Part shown: in pieces, positions 26,636-36,134 of the stretch
How positions within the stretch are numbered: position 1 is the first letter of the stretch
Layout: each line of letters begins with the position of its first letter
NCBI GenBank assembly: GCA_018714485.1
Contig: DVNJ01000001.1
Span: forward strand, 1 to 64,000
Direction of reading: 5' to 3'
Origin: Candidatus Caccalectryoclostridium excrementigallinarum
GTDB taxonomy: Bacteria; Bacillota; Clostridia; Christensenellales; UBA3700
DNA length: 64,000 bases
Translations under genes and position numbers: made by a program
The notes under the pieces: model-generated
Databases searched by the model: none
Told to the model about the DNA's origin: nothing
Seen by the model: the letters and a program-made list of their open reading frames with translations, nothing else

Positions 26636-29103
26636 GCGTTCACCTGCTTCAAGATAAAGGCTTCGATGGTGTCGCCCTTCTTGATGTCGCCCCACTTTTG
26701 CAGACCTACGCCGCATTCATAGCCGTGAGCGACTTCTTTGGCGTCGTCTTTCTCTCTCTTGAGCGAGTTGAGCACGCCGTTATAGATGATGATATTGTCG
26801 CGCACGAGCCTGATCTTGCAGCCGCGCTGCAACTTGCCGTCCGTAACATAGCAGCCAGCGATATTGCCCACGCCCGTGATCTTGAACACTTCGCGTATCT
26901 CTGCGTGACCGATGATCTCTTCTTCATAGATAGGCTCGACCATGCCGTTGAGAATGTTGGTGACCTCGTCGATAGCGTCGTAGATGACCGAATAGGTACG
27001 GATCTCAACGCCCGTTCTGTCCGCCATCGCGCGCGCTTTGGCGTCCGCTTTGACGTTGAAGCCGACGATCATTGCCCCGGAAGTGTCCGCAAGCATGACA
27101 TCCGATTCGTTGATCGCTCCCGCGGCGCTGTGGATCACGCGGATCTCGATATTCTTCTCCGCCATCTCACTGCCGAGCTTGAGCATCGCCTGCTTGACCG
27201 CTTCGACCGAACCTTGAACGTCGCCCTTGATGATGAGGGAAAGACGCTTGATCTCCGCGCTGTCAGTATTCTTGAACAGCTCTTCGAGCGAACCGCGCTG
27301 TCCCACCGTTTTGAGCGCCTGCGCCGCTTTTTCCTTCGCTATTCTCTCTTCCGCGACCTGCTTTGCCAAGGCGGAATCCTTGACAGCGACCAAATTATCG
27401 CCCGCATTGGGAACATTGGTGAAGCCTTGGATCTGCACGGCGTAAGAAGGTCCCGCTTCTTTGACGCGCCTGCCGTTAAAGTCGGTCATGGCTCTGATCC
27501 TGCCCACGCAAGTTCCCGCGACGACATAATCGGAAACGCGCAGCGTTCCGTTTTGCACAAGGACGGTGGCGACGGGACCGAGTCCCTTATCGAGGCGTGC
27601 TTCGATTATCGAGCCGCTCGCCATGCAGTCTTTGTCCGCCTTCAATTCGAGCACGTCCGCCACGAGCAGCACGCATTCGAGCAATTCGTGAACGCCCGTA
27701 CCCAATTTCGCGCTGACGGGACAGACATAGACGTCGCCGCCCCAATCCTCGGGCACGAGATCGTAGTTGCCGAGCTGCGTCTTTATCTTATCGATATTCG
27801 CTCCCGGCTTGTCTATCTTGTTTACGGCGATGATTATCTGTACGCCCGCATTTTTCGCATGGTTGATCGCCTCGACCGTCTGCGGCATGATACCGTCGTC
27901 CGCCGCGACCACGATTATCGCTATATCCGTGACTTTGGCGCCGCGCTGACGCATTGCGGTGAACGCTTCGTGACCGGGCGTATCGAGGAAAGTTATCGGC
28001 TTTCCGTCGAGATCGATCGTATAAGCGCCTATGTGCTGCGTTATGCCGCCCGCCTCGCCTTTGACAACGTTGCTCTTGCGGATATAGTCGAGCAAGGAAG
28101 TCTTGCCGTGGTCGACGTGTCCCATGATAGCCACGACGGGCGGACGAGGTTCGAGATGAGCGTTCTGCTTTTCTTCAAGTTCAAGCTCGCGCAGCTTGTC
28201 TTCCGCGGTGACGTCGGGCACATAGGTGAGCGTTATGTCGTAATCGATGGCGATCAATTCCGCGGTTTCGAAGTCGATCGCGTCGTTTATAGTGCACATT
28301 TTGCCCATGTCGAAGAGTTTCTTGACGATCTCCGCGGCGCTTTTTCCTATCTTTTCGCTGAACACCTTGATCGGTATTATATCCGTGTTGACTTCGGCAT
28401 GGTCTATCTTAGCCGCAGCGCGCATATTGTCCTCGCGCTGAGATCTGCGCTGTTTTTTGTATCTGACGTCGCCGTCCTCGCCGCTGTCTTCATAGACATA
28501 GCCTTTTTTGATCAGATCGCGCTTGGAGAAAGACTTTTTCTGTTCGTCTTTTTGCGCAAATCCGCTCTTTTTCTTTTTGTTATCGACGCCTTGACCGGAC
28601 ACGGGCGCGGGGGGCGGCGCAACGACCGGTCCCCTTCCCGGTCCGGGACGCCTGTCGGGAGCGGGCTTCGATCCGTCTCTGGGCGGAAATTTTCTCTCTC
28701 CCGTCGGGGCGCCGTCACGGCGTCTTCCCGTATTCAAAAATTCCGGATTGATATAAGTCTTGGGCTTGGCGGGTTCGGGAGCGGGCTGAGCGGGCTTTTC
28801 CTCCGCAACGGGAGGCTTGACCTCTTCGACGCTCTTGCTCTCTTCTTCGGTTTTGGGAGCGGGAGCCTGCTCCGCCTTTTCGGGCGCAGGCGACTCTTTT
28901 TTCTCCGTTACGGCCCTTTCTTCTTCCTCTTTTTTGCGCAGTTTTTCATTGAGATCTCTGATCTTTTCGGAGATCTTATCGTTGAGCGCGGGTATTTTCG
29001 CGCGCTTTTCCTTTATGTCGCGGATAAGCGGAGACACTTTTTCCGTCAATACGGCTTCGATTTCCTTGATCAATTTCGTTATGTCCAAATTCTCGTTACT
29101 CAC
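26632..29103 (-). CDS. infB: Translation initiation factor IF-2
   Basis: An 823-aa GTPase that places initiator tRNA on the 30S subunit. A variable charged and Pro-rich N-terminal part (about 1-240) leads to the IF2_N-like segment, then the G domain: GHVDHGKTS near 331, DTPGHE and NKIDKPG. Domains II-IV follow. The start is GTG at 29103, with GGAGGT 6 nt before it. It belongs to the rimP-nusA-ylxR-ylxQ-infB-rbfA operon. Confidence 0.96.
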   Translation of the reverse strand: MSNENLDITKLIKEIEAVLTEKVSPLIRDIKEKRAKIPALNDKISEKIRDLNEKLRKKEEEERAVTEKKESPAPEKAEQAPAPKTEEESKSVEEVKPPVAEEKPAQPAPEPAKPKTYINPEFLNTGRRRDGAPTGERKFPPRDGSKPAPDRRPGPGRGPVVAPPPAPVSGQGVDNKKKKSGFAQKDEQKKSFSKRDLIKKGYVYEDSGEDGDVRYKKQRRSQREDNMRAAAKIDHAEVNTDIIPIKVFSEKIGKSAAEIVKKLFDMGKMCTINDAIDFETAELIAIDYDITLTYVPDVTAEDKLRELELEEKQNAHLEPRPPVVAIMGHVDHGKTSLLDYIRKSNVVKGEAGGITQHIGAYTIDLDGKPITFLDTPGHEAFTAMRQRGAKVTDIAIIVVAADDGIMPQTVEAINHAKNAGVQIIIAVNKIDKPGANIDKIKTQLGNYDLVPEDWGGDVYVCPVSAKLGTGVHELLECVLLVADVLELKADKDCMASGSIIEARLDKGLGPVATVLVQNGTLRVSDYVVAGTCVGRIRAMTDFNGRRVKEAGPSYAVQIQGFTNVPNAGDNLVAVKDSALAKQVAEERIAKEKAAQALKTVGQRGSLEELFKNTDSAEIKRLSLIIKGDVQGSVEAVKQAMLKLGSEMAEKNIEIRVIHSAAGAINESDVMLADTSGAMIVGFNVKADAKARAMADRTGVEIRTYSVIYDAIDEVTNILNGMVEPIYEEEIIGHAEIREVFKITGVGNIAGCYVTDGKLQRGCKIRLVRDNIIIYNGVLNSLKREKDDAKEVAHGYECGVGLQKWGDIKKGDTIEAFILKQVNA

Positions 29104-29419
29104 TTTCTACCTCCGTTATTATGCCCGATTTGTCCGAGCGAAGTATCGCGTCCGCCAATTCATTGCTTGTCAGGGCTATCAGTTTCACGTTCTCTTTATG
29201 AACGGCGCGGGCTATCTCTCCGCTCTTGCATATGAGCAGGGGGATATTCTCGCTTTGCGCTTTTCTGTCCGCTTTACGCGCCGACGATCCGCCCATATCC
29301 GCGTCGCGCATGATCAGATACACGCGCTTTTTTGCGGCAAGCAGTTCGTCCAATCCCCAAATGACCGAACCCGACCTGACGGCAAACCCTATATACGAGT
29401 CAATTTTTCGACTTTGCAT
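29096..29419 (-). CDS. ylxQ: L7Ae-family RNA-binding protein YlxQ
   Basis: A 107-aa L7Ae/L30e-fold protein (SYIGFAVRSGSVIWGLDE, then KRVYLIMRDAD). Relatives bind kink-turn RNA; the cellular role of YlxQ is not settled. The start at 29419 lies 20 nt inside ylxR; GAGGAG is nearly adjacent to the ATG, so the true start could differ by a few codons. Confidence 0.88.
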   Translation of the reverse strand: MQSRKIDSYIGFAVRSGSVIWGLDELLAAKKRVYLIMRDADMGGSSARKADRKAQSENIPLLICKSGEIARAVHKENVKLIALTSNELADAILRSDKSGIITEVESE

Positions 29420-29666
29420 ACTCCTCGGCGATATATTTATATACCTCATCGGATACGGGCGCGTCCAACACCCTTCCGATCAGCTTCTGCCTGACGCATT
29501 TTTCGATGCATTTCGGATCGTCGCATATATACGCGCCTCTACCCGAGGCTTTGCCCGTAAAGTCGAGCTTGATATTTCCGTCCGTGTCGCGCACTATGCG
29601 CAGCATCTCTTTTTTATCTTTTGCCGTGCGGCAGGCGATGCATGTTCTGATGACAGGCTTTTTCAT
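29400..29666 (-). CDS. rnpM: YlxR / RnpM RNA-binding protein
   Basis: An 88-aa DUF448 protein with TCIACRTAKDKKEMLRIVR and the GRGAYICDDPKCIEKC signature. In Bacillus the homologue binds RNase P RNA and modulates the enzyme. It starts 1 nt after nusA ends. Confidence 0.92.
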   Translation of the reverse strand: MKKPVIRTCIACRTAKDKKEMLRIVRDTDGNIKLDFTGKASGRGAYICDDPKCIEKCVRQKLIGRVLDAPVSDEVYKYIAEEYAKSKN

Positions 29667-29667
29667 C

Positions 29668-30744
29668 TCAGTTATCGAAAACGTCGTCGACCATTCCGCT
29701 CACTTCCGAATAAGGCTTGACGTCTATCTTCCATTCGGTGAGCTTCGCCGCGAGCCTCACGTTCTGACCCGCCTTTCCTATCGCAAGCGAAAGTTTGTCG
29801 TCGGGAACGATGGCGATCGCCTTCTTCTCCTCTTCGTTGAGTTGGACCATCATCGCCTTCGCGGGGCTGAGCGCCCTGGCGATGAATTCGCTCGGATCCG
29901 CGCACCATTCGATGACGTCGATCTTCTCTCCGCCCAACTCATGGACGATGTTGTTGATACGCATGCCGCGCGCGCCCACGCAGCTGCCCACGCAGTCGAG
30001 CGAAGGATCGTCGGAGGCGACAGCCATCTTTGTCCTGTATCCCGCCTCTCTGACCATCTTCTTGATCACGACAAGCCCCGACCTGATCTCGGGCACTTCC
30101 ATTTCAAAGAGACGCTTGACGAATCCGACGCAGGCGCGGGAGACCATGACCTGGGAATTTCCCCTCGCCGAGGTGCGCACGTTCTTGACATAGACCTTGA
30201 TGATGTCGTTGACGTTGTATCTCTCGCCGCGGATCTGATCGGAAGGCATCATGATACCTTCCATCTGCGAACCGCTTATCTCCACATAGACGTTGTTGTT
30301 CTCCACTCTGCGGATGATGGCGGTCACTATCTCGCCTTCCTTTTCGTTCATCTCGCTCAAAACAAGGCTCTTGCGCGCGTCGTTGATGCGCTGCATGATG
30401 ACCTGCTTTGCCGTCTGCGCGGCAATGCGCGTGAAGAGCTTGGTCGATATTTCGTCGTCGATAAAATGATCGCCGAGATTGTAAACGGACTTGACCTTGC
30501 GCGCATCTTCGAGAGAGATCTCCTTTTCCTCGTCTTCCACCGTGTTGACAACGATCCTGTAAGCGAAAACTCTTATCGTGCATTTCACGGGATTGAGCTG
30601 AATGTCTATGCCGCGATTGAGACCCGTTTCCTTCTTATATGCGGAAGCGATACCCGCCGCCAGCGATTCGATAAATAAGTCCTTACTTATCTTTTTCTCC
30701 CTTTCAAGCTGATCGAGCGCCTGAAAAAAATCCTTATTGATCAT
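29668..30744 (-). CDS. nusA: Transcription termination/antitermination factor NusA
   Basis: A 358-aa RNA polymerase-associated factor. An N-terminal polymerase-binding domain (1-125), an S1 domain (about 130-195) and two KH domains follow in order; VGARGMRI and AIGKAGQNVRLAAKLT mark KH1 and KH2. There is no C-terminal repeat domain, as usual in Firmicutes. AGGAGG precedes the ATG. It is the second gene of the rimP operon. Confidence 0.96.
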   Translation of the reverse strand: MINKDFFQALDQLEREKKISKDLFIESLAAGIASAYKKETGLNRGIDIQLNPVKCTIRVFAYRIVVNTVEDEEKEISLEDARKVKSVYNLGDHFIDDEISTKLFTRIAAQTAKQVIMQRINDARKSLVLSEMNEKEGEIVTAIIRRVENNNVYVEISGSQMEGIMMPSDQIRGERYNVNDIIKVYVKNVRTSARGNSQVMVSRACVGFVKRLFEMEVPEIRSGLVVIKKMVREAGYRTKMAVASDDPSLDCVGSCVGARGMRINNIVHELGGEKIDVIEWCADPSEFIARALSPAKAMMVQLNEEEKKAIAIVPDDKLSLAIGKAGQNVRLAAKLTEWKIDVKPYSEVSGMVDDVFDN

Positions 30745-30753
30745 CTTATCCTC

Positions 30754-31212
30754 CTAAAATTCGATATACGGCTTTGCCGCCGCAATCTGCTGTAATTGTA
30801 ATTTTACGGTTTTACCGTTATCGTCAATGGTGATTTCCTCGCCGTCGACCGCCGTGAGCGTGGCGACAAATCTCTTTTTGCCCTCCACGGGCGCATAAAG
30901 CGAGACCTCTATCTTTACTCCGATCTTGCGCTCATAGTCGCGCAGCGTCTTGAGCGGACGATCGAGCCCGGGCGAAGAGACGTTGAGATTGTAAGGCTGA
31001 CCGTTCGTGGGATCGAGTTCGTCCATCGGTCCGTCGATGGCTCTGTGGATGAGTTCGCAGTCGTCGAGATCCACGCCGCCTTCCTTGTCGATATAGACGG
31101 TGATGGTCGGAGTTCCGTACAGCCTCTTATATTCCACCTCGACAAGCTCCATGCCGTGAAGCGCGATGATGGGACGGACGAGTTGTTCCGTAGCCTCGGC
31201 AATTTTCGACAT
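30754..31212 (-). CDS. rimP: Ribosome maturation factor RimP
   Basis: A 152-aa protein for 30S subunit maturation, with the N-domain VEVEYKRLYGTPTITVYID and the SH3-like C-domain. It leads the rimP-nusA-ylxR-ylxQ-infB operon and is preceded by GGAGGG. Its leader contains a strong hairpin. Confidence 0.93.
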   Translation of the reverse strand: MSKIAEATEQLVRPIIALHGMELVEVEYKRLYGTPTITVYIDKEGGVDLDDCELIHRAIDGPMDELDPTNGQPYNLNVSSPGLDRPLKTLRDYERKIGVKIEVSLYAPVEGKKRFVATLTAVDGEEITIDDNGKTVKLQLQQIAAAKPYIEF

Positions 31213-31231
31213 ATGCCCTCCTTAGATAGCG

Positions 31232-31261
31232 TTTGAGCGACCGATCTCTCGGTCGCTCAAA
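31232..31261 (-). promoter_or_regulatory. Stable hairpin in the rimP-nusA leader
   Basis: A 13-bp perfect stem closes a GAGA (GNRA) tetraloop in the predicted 5' leader, ending about 20 nt before the rimP ATG. No T-run follows on the minus strand, so it is not a plain terminator. It may set mRNA stability, act as a protein or RNase site, or mark the end of the preceding transcript. Confidence 0.6.
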
Positions 31262-31286
31262 TAAATTTCTTTATTCTTGCACTTAT

Positions 31287-31315
31287 ATTATAGCGTTTAT
31301 TTATGCGATATGCAA
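31287..31315 (-). promoter_or_regulatory. Sigma-A-type promoter of the rimP-nusA-infB operon
   Basis: TTGCAT (31315-31310), 17 nt, TATAAT (31292-31287). The predicted start near 31280 gives a leader of about 68 nt that includes the GNRA hairpin. Confidence 0.75.
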
Positions 31316-31330
31316 CTGTTTTTCCCCGAT

Positions 31331-32863
31331 TTATCTGTTTTTTCTCGCGTCGGCGAATCTGACGAGCGCGGCAAAGAGTTTCGCCGTGGCGATACAATCG
31401 GCATAAGCTCTGTGCGCATCGAGCAGCGGGATATGAAAATATTCGCAAAGATCGCCCAATCTGTGCCTGCCCGGAACATGCAGTTCGTCCGCTATTTCCA
31501 AGGTGTCGATGAGTTCGTTTTTGAGCTCCATGCCCTCGTCTTTGAGTATGCGCGCCAAGATGAGATAATCGTATCCGTTGCCGTTATGCGCTATTATCGG
31601 CGCGTCGCCGATGAATTTCATCATCTGCGGCAAGACGGAACGTATGTCCGGCGCCCCCTTCACGTCGGGGTCGAAGATATTGTTGACGCGGGAAGCGTCT
31701 GCGGGTATGGGTATCCCGGGATCGACAAAAGTGTCGAAATATTCCACGACCCTGCCGTCCGTCATGCGCGCCATACCTATCTCAATGACCTTGCACAAAG
31801 CGGGATTTTTGCCCGTGGTCTCAAAGTCGAGCGCAACATACGTTCTGCCCGATATGCGCGGGTGGCTTTCCGAGAGTATCTGCTCCAAATTGTCCGCCGA
31901 ATCGTTGTAAGGGATAATGGGTACGCTCTCGCACACGGTGCGCTTGGGCTCGCTGTCGTCCACGGCGGAATAATCTATCTTGCAAAGCGAAAGTTCGGAG
32001 ACGATGAACTTCGGCTCGCCGAACGAATGCTCTCCGTCCTCGAAGCTGCCGCGCACCTTGACCGTATTGCCGTTTTCGAGCGCGCCGAGCACTCCGCCCT
32101 TCTTGCGGCGGGTGAATTTTATGCATTCGACCTCCCCGGTCGTGTCGGAGAGCTTGAAAGTGTGATAATGATATTGTTTTTTACTTATTTTGTCTTGAAG
32201 ATCGCTCACCGTCCCCGCAAGACAAACATCACCCTTTTTCGGCGCGCGCGAGATATAGACCGCCGGCTCGCCGATCGTCTCGCCGATAAGCCCCATCTCT
32301 TCGCTCGTCACATGCAGATACTGCTTGACGGTCACCGCTTCGAGCTTGGGCACGGAAGATATATCGTACGCCTTCCCCGAATATTCGACAATTTTTATCT
32401 GCGGCTTGACGCCGTAAAGATCGAAAATGTGTTTTTCGATCGAACTCGGTATTTCGGCGCCGACAAACGCTCCCGCTAAATAATCGGGCAAATTCAGCGT
32501 TATGATCGGCGTGCCGTCCGTTACCGCGGTCTCGATCGCGTTTTCCGCTATCTGCGAACAGTATGCGGCATATTGCTCGGAGATGAATTTTTCCGTAATA
32601 TGCTTTATTATCTCTGCATTATAATACACTTTTTTGAATATAACTTCGACCTCGTAAGTTATGCCTTCGGCGGCAAAAATATCTTTGATCGTCCGCTCGA
32701 TCTGTTTGTCCTCGCCGCTTTTCATCAACTCGTCGCATTTTTCGTAAGGCGCGGAAAGAGAGACGCGCACCCTCTTTTCCGCTTTGAGGATCGTCGCGTC
32801 CTTGAATTTCAAATAGGGATATTTTCCCTCGGTGAGCTGCTCGAATCTGTCTTCTATCCGCAT
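31331..32863 (-). CDS. PolC-like protein: N-domain, OB fold and 3'-5' exonuclease, no polymerase
   Basis: A 510-aa protein in the usual polC position (between ispG and rimP). Residues 1-190 resemble the PolC N-terminal domains, and 200-310 an OB fold (GDVCLAGTVSDLQDK, VKVRGSFEDGE). A DEDDh exonuclease follows with ALDFETTG near 346, AHNGNGYD near 424 and HRAYADC near 486; all catalytic residues are present. The PHP domain and the whole polymerase part of a roughly 1430-aa PolC are missing. Only 118 bp separate it from rimP, so no second half follows. It might serve as a proofreading or repair exonuclease with a separate polymerase. Confidence 0.85.
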   Translation of the reverse strand: MRIEDRFEQLTEGKYPYLKFKDATILKAEKRVRVSLSAPYEKCDELMKSGEDKQIERTIKDIFAAEGITYEVEVIFKKVYYNAEIIKHITEKFISEQYAAYCSQIAENAIETAVTDGTPIITLNLPDYLAGAFVGAEIPSSIEKHIFDLYGVKPQIKIVEYSGKAYDISSVPKLEAVTVKQYLHVTSEEMGLIGETIGEPAVYISRAPKKGDVCLAGTVSDLQDKISKKQYHYHTFKLSDTTGEVECIKFTRRKKGGVLGALENGNTVKVRGSFEDGEHSFGEPKFIVSELSLCKIDYSAVDDSEPKRTVCESVPIIPYNDSADNLEQILSESHPRISGRTYVALDFETTGKNPALCKVIEIGMARMTDGRVVEYFDTFVDPGIPIPADASRVNNIFDPDVKGAPDIRSVLPQMMKFIGDAPIIAHNGNGYDYLILARILKDEGMELKNELIDTLEIADELHVPGRHRLGDLCEYFHIPLLDAHRAYADCIATAKLFAALVRFADARKNR

Positions 32864-32866
32864 TTT

Positions 32867-33898
32867 TTACAATTTATCCACGGCGGCGAGCAATTCTTTC
32901 ATCAAATCCTTGTTCTCGACCGTCTTGATTATTTTTCCGTCTTTGAACAGCGCCGATCTCCCTTCGCCGCCGGCTATACCGATGTCGCAATGAGAGGATT
33001 CGCCGATTCCGTTCACAATGCAGCCCATGACGGCTATCTGCAAATTTTTATGCACTCCGCTTGTATATTCTCTCACCTTTTCGGCAAGCTGGCGAACATT
33101 GATCTTGGTGCGCGCGCAGGTCGGACAGGCGATTATCTCCACATAGGGCTTGTTATATCTGCCCGCGGCTTTGAGTATCTCCGCCGCCGCGTCCACTTCC
33201 TTGACGGGATCGTCGGTGAGCGAGACTCTGATGGTGTCGCCGATGCCGTCGAGCAACAGCGCGCCTATGCCCACGGCGGACTTTACCAAGCCTTGAAGAT
33301 AAAGACCCGCTTCGGTCACACCCAAATGCAGGGGGTAGTCACAGCGTTTTGCCAGCATGCGGTTGCATTCAACCATGTCTTTCACGGAAGAGGATTTCAC
33401 GGAAACGACGATGTCGTCTACGCCGTGTTTTTCCAACATCGCGCAATATTCGAGCGCGCTTTCGCACATGGCTTCTGGCAAAGGCAGCGCGGCGTATTTT
33501 TTGTCGAGCGAGCCGCCGTTGACGCCCACTCTGACGGGTATTTTATGCATTTTCAGGCAATCCGCAACCCGTTTGAGCTTGTCCTCTCCGCCGAGGTTGC
33601 CCGGGTTGATCCTCACCTTTGCCGCACCGTTTTCAATGGCGGCGATCGCCATTTTATAGTCGAAATGAATGTCCGCGACCACGGGAAGAGGCGATTTTTC
33701 GCATATGGTCTTGAAGGCGATCGCGCTCGCCTCGTCGGGAACGGACGCACGGACGATGTCGCAGCCGCGCTCGGCAAGGCGCATTATCTGCGCCAGCGTC
33801 GCTTCCGCGTCGCTCGTGGGCGTGTTCGTCATCGATTGAACGGCTATATCGGCGCCGCCGCCTATGGTCACTTTTCCTATCTTAACTTGCTTACTCAT
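32867..33898 (-). CDS. ispG: 4-hydroxy-3-methylbut-2-enyl diphosphate synthase
   Basis: A 343-aa iron-sulfur enzyme of the MEP pathway (GcpE), making HMBPP. An N-terminal TIM barrel (VQSMTNTPTSD, VRINPGN) is followed by the Fe-S domain with CPTCART near 260 and MGCIVNGIGES near 295, giving three Cys ligands plus Glu. The ATG is 1 nt from the rseP stop. It joins dxr upstream and dxs/ispA elsewhere in the window. Confidence 0.95.
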   Translation of the reverse strand: MSKQVKIGKVTIGGGADIAVQSMTNTPTSDAEATLAQIMRLAERGCDIVRASVPDEASAIAFKTICEKSPLPVVADIHFDYKMAIAAIENGAAKVRINPGNLGGEDKLKRVADCLKMHKIPVRVGVNGGSLDKKYAALPLPEAMCESALEYCAMLEKHGVDDIVVSVKSSSVKDMVECNRMLAKRCDYPLHLGVTEAGLYLQGLVKSAVGIGALLLDGIGDTIRVSLTDDPVKEVDAAAEILKAAGRYNKPYVEIIACPTCARTKINVRQLAEKVREYTSGVHKNLQIAVMGCIVNGIGESSHCDIGIAGGEGRSALFKDGKIIKTVENKDLMKELLAAVDKL

Positions 33899-33899
33899 A

Positions 33900-34991
33900 T
33901 CATCCCAAAAAATGCAGCAGATCCAACACTATCGCCAAAATCAGCATGAGCGCCAGCCCCACCATGTGTATTACGTTTTCTATCTTGCGGTTCACGGGCT
34001 TTCCTCTGATCCATTCGATGAGCGTGAATATGACTTTCGAGCCGTCCAAAGCGGGAAACGGCAGTATATTCATTATGGCGACGGACGCGGAGAGCACGCA
34101 CACCCCATACATTATCGCATAAAAACCCGCTTGTGTCAATTGTGCCAGCGAAGCGACCGCCGTGACCGTTCCGCCGAGCGTTTCGCTCACCTTGGCGTCT
34201 CCCGTGAAAAGCTGCCCTATCGACGTGAAGATGAGTTCTATGACGTCGCCGACGAACACGAAAGAATGCCCTATCGCGGGGAAAAATCCCATTTTATACT
34301 GCGTATAGCCGTATGTGATCCCGAGTCCGTAAGACGCCTGTCCGTCTTCGCCCGCGTAATAGACCTTTTTGACGTTCAGTTCGACTTCTTCCCCGTCACG
34401 CAGAACGACGAGCGTAACGCTCTCTTTGTCCTTCATCGCGTCGGAAAACGCCGTGGCGTCTATGAGCGAATAGACGTCTTCTCCGTCCGCACTCAAAACT
34501 ATATCCCCTTCTTTGAGCGGCTGTTCGGCGGCGATCGTCATCTCCTTGTCGGCATAAACTTCGACCGTTTCCACGACCGTCGGCAAGACGTCTCCGAACG
34601 CCATAAAGAACACGGAGATAACGATGATCGCGCTGAAAAAGTTAAACATTGCGCCCGAGAGCAGGACGATTATCCTCTGCCAGGGCGGCTTTGAATAATA
34701 GCTTCCCTCGCTCGGCGACTGCTTTTCCTCTTCGTCGCCGTCAAAAGCGCAGTATCCGCCGAGCGGTATGCAGCGCAGGGAAAACTGCTCTCCCGTCTTC
34801 TTATTGGTGTGTTTGAAAATGGCGGGACCGAAACCGATGGAAAACTCGTTGATCTTGAACTTGAAGATCTTTCCCGCGACGTAATGTCCGAATTCGTGCA
34901 CCACGATTATGAACATCAGGCATAAAAGCGCCGCCAGAATGTATCCGATCCATTCGAGCACCTCGACAAAGGTGACTGAAAGTAAAAACAT
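33900..34991 (-). CDS. rseP: Site-2 intramembrane metalloprotease RseP/RasP
   Basis: A 363-aa M50 protease that cuts membrane proteins such as anti-sigma factors within the bilayer. HEFGH (32-36) in the first membrane segment and NILPFPALDG near 310 hold the zinc. A single PDZ domain lies between (about 130-215). GGAGGT precedes the ATG. The frr-uppS-cdsA-dxr-rseP-ispG order is common in Firmicutes. Confidence 0.94.
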   Translation of the reverse strand: MFLLSVTFVEVLEWIGYILAALLCLMFIIVVHEFGHYVAGKIFKFKINEFSIGFGPAIFKHTNKKTGEQFSLRCIPLGGYCAFDGDEEEKQSPSEGSYYSKPPWQRIIVLLSGAMFNFFSAIIVISVFFMAFGDVLPTVVETVEVYADKEMTIAAEQPLKEGDIVLSADGEDVYSLIDATAFSDAMKDKESVTLVVLRDGEEVELNVKKVYYAGEDGQASYGLGITYGYTQYKMGFFPAIGHSFVFVGDVIELIFTSIGQLFTGDAKVSETLGGTVTAVASLAQLTQAGFYAIMYGVCVLSASVAIMNILPFPALDGSKVIFTLIEWIRGKPVNRKIENVIHMVGLALMLILAIVLDLLHFLG

Positions 34992-34993
34992 CG

Positions 34994-36130
34994 CTACCTC
35001 CGGGACAGGCAGCCGTCAAGATATTTGCGGCAACGCGCGTCCGTAGAGCGGATAGCTTCGGGCGAACCGTCGAAATCGACGCCCGACAACTCATCAACCG
35101 CCTTACTGATATAATATGGCACGTCGTAAAATTTTATAAGTCCGCGATAAAAATAATCCACGAGCACTTCGTCCGCCGCGTTGAGTATGACGGGAGCGGC
35201 GCCGCCCGCTTTTGCGCACTCAACGGCAATTTTCAGGCAAGGGAACGCCTCGGTGTCCGGCTCTTCGAAGGTGAGCGGCTGCGCCGTCAGATCGGTGGGC
35301 GAAAACTCGATGTTGCCGCGCTCGGGATAACTCAGTGCGACTTGAATGGGAAGTTTCATGTCGGGATAGCCCAGCTGAGCCAAAATGCTGCCGTCGGTGA
35401 ATTTCACCAGCGAATGGACTATGCTCTGCCTGTGGACGAGAACTTTGATGCGCGAAGGGGGCATGGAGAAGAGATGCATCGCCTCGATGACCTCAAAGCC
35501 CTTGTTCATGAGCGTGGCGCTGTCGATAGTGACCTTGACGCCCATGTTCCACGTCGGATGTTTGAGCGCCTGAGCCGCGCTAACCTCTTTTAGCTGCTCT
35601 TTCGAATAGCCTCTGAACGCGCCGCCGCTTGCGGTGAGAATGAGCTCTTTGCATTGCTTTTCGCCTTTCAGGCATTGCCAGATCGCCGAATGTTCGCTGT
35701 CTACGGGCAGCATGGCGACCTTCTTTTCCGCCGCGGCGCGCATGACCGTTTCCCCGCCCGTGACCAAGGTCTCCTTGTTCGCGAGCGCAATGTCGTTGCC
35801 CGCGTTTATCGCCGCCAAGGTAGGCTCCAAGCCGCCGATACCCACGAGCGCATTGAGCGTGACGTCCGCCTTGACGCCCGCCGCTTCGAGCACGCCTTCT
35901 CTGCCCGCGAGAACGGGGACGGAAGTCAAAGCGGCGAGTTCGCGCGCCCGCTCAACGTCTTCCACGGCGACGAATTCGGGACGGAAAAGCTCTATCTGCT
36001 CTTTGAGCAGACGAATGTTTTTCGCGCAGACGAGCGCCTTGACGCGATATTTGTCGGGATAGGCGGCGATGACGTCGAGCGTCTGCGTCCCTATCGAACC
36101 CGTACTTCCGAGAATAATTATCTCTTTCAT
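34994..36130 (-). CDS. dxr: 1-deoxy-D-xylulose-5-phosphate reductoisomerase
   Basis: A 378-aa NADPH enzyme of the MEP pathway and the target of fosmidomycin. GSTGSIG (8-14) binds NADPH; VDSEHSAIWQCL near 143 and TASGGAFRGY hold metal and substrate residues; NAADEVLV lies in the C-terminal part. The ATG at 36130 is 4 nt after the cdsA stop; a longer frame reaches back into cdsA and is not used. Confidence 0.95.
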   Translation of the reverse strand: MKEIIILGSTGSIGTQTLDVIAAYPDKYRVKALVCAKNIRLLKEQIELFRPEFVAVEDVERARELAALTSVPVLAGREGVLEAAGVKADVTLNALVGIGGLEPTLAAINAGNDIALANKETLVTGGETVMRAAAEKKVAMLPVDSEHSAIWQCLKGEKQCKELILTASGGAFRGYSKEQLKEVSAAQALKHPTWNMGVKVTIDSATLMNKGFEVIEAMHLFSMPPSRIKVLVHRQSIVHSLVKFTDGSILAQLGYPDMKLPIQVALSYPERGNIEFSPTDLTAQPLTFEEPDTEAFPCLKIAVECAKAGGAAPVILNAADEVLVDYFYRGLIKFYDVPYYISKAVDELSGVDFDGSPEAIRSTDARCRKYLDGCLSRR

Positions 36131-36134
36131 AAGC

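Noticed and set aside
26611-29235. Very long plus-strand reading frame of about 870 codons opposite infB
   Set aside because: It is a shadow produced by the codon bias of infB on the other strand: it has no family motifs, no ribosome site of its own, and infB is unmistakable.
31213-31330. Frameshift or missing second half of polC before rimP
   Set aside because: Only 118 bp remain, and these hold a promoter and hairpin. No polymerase-like sequence was seen on either strand, so the protein ends as encoded.
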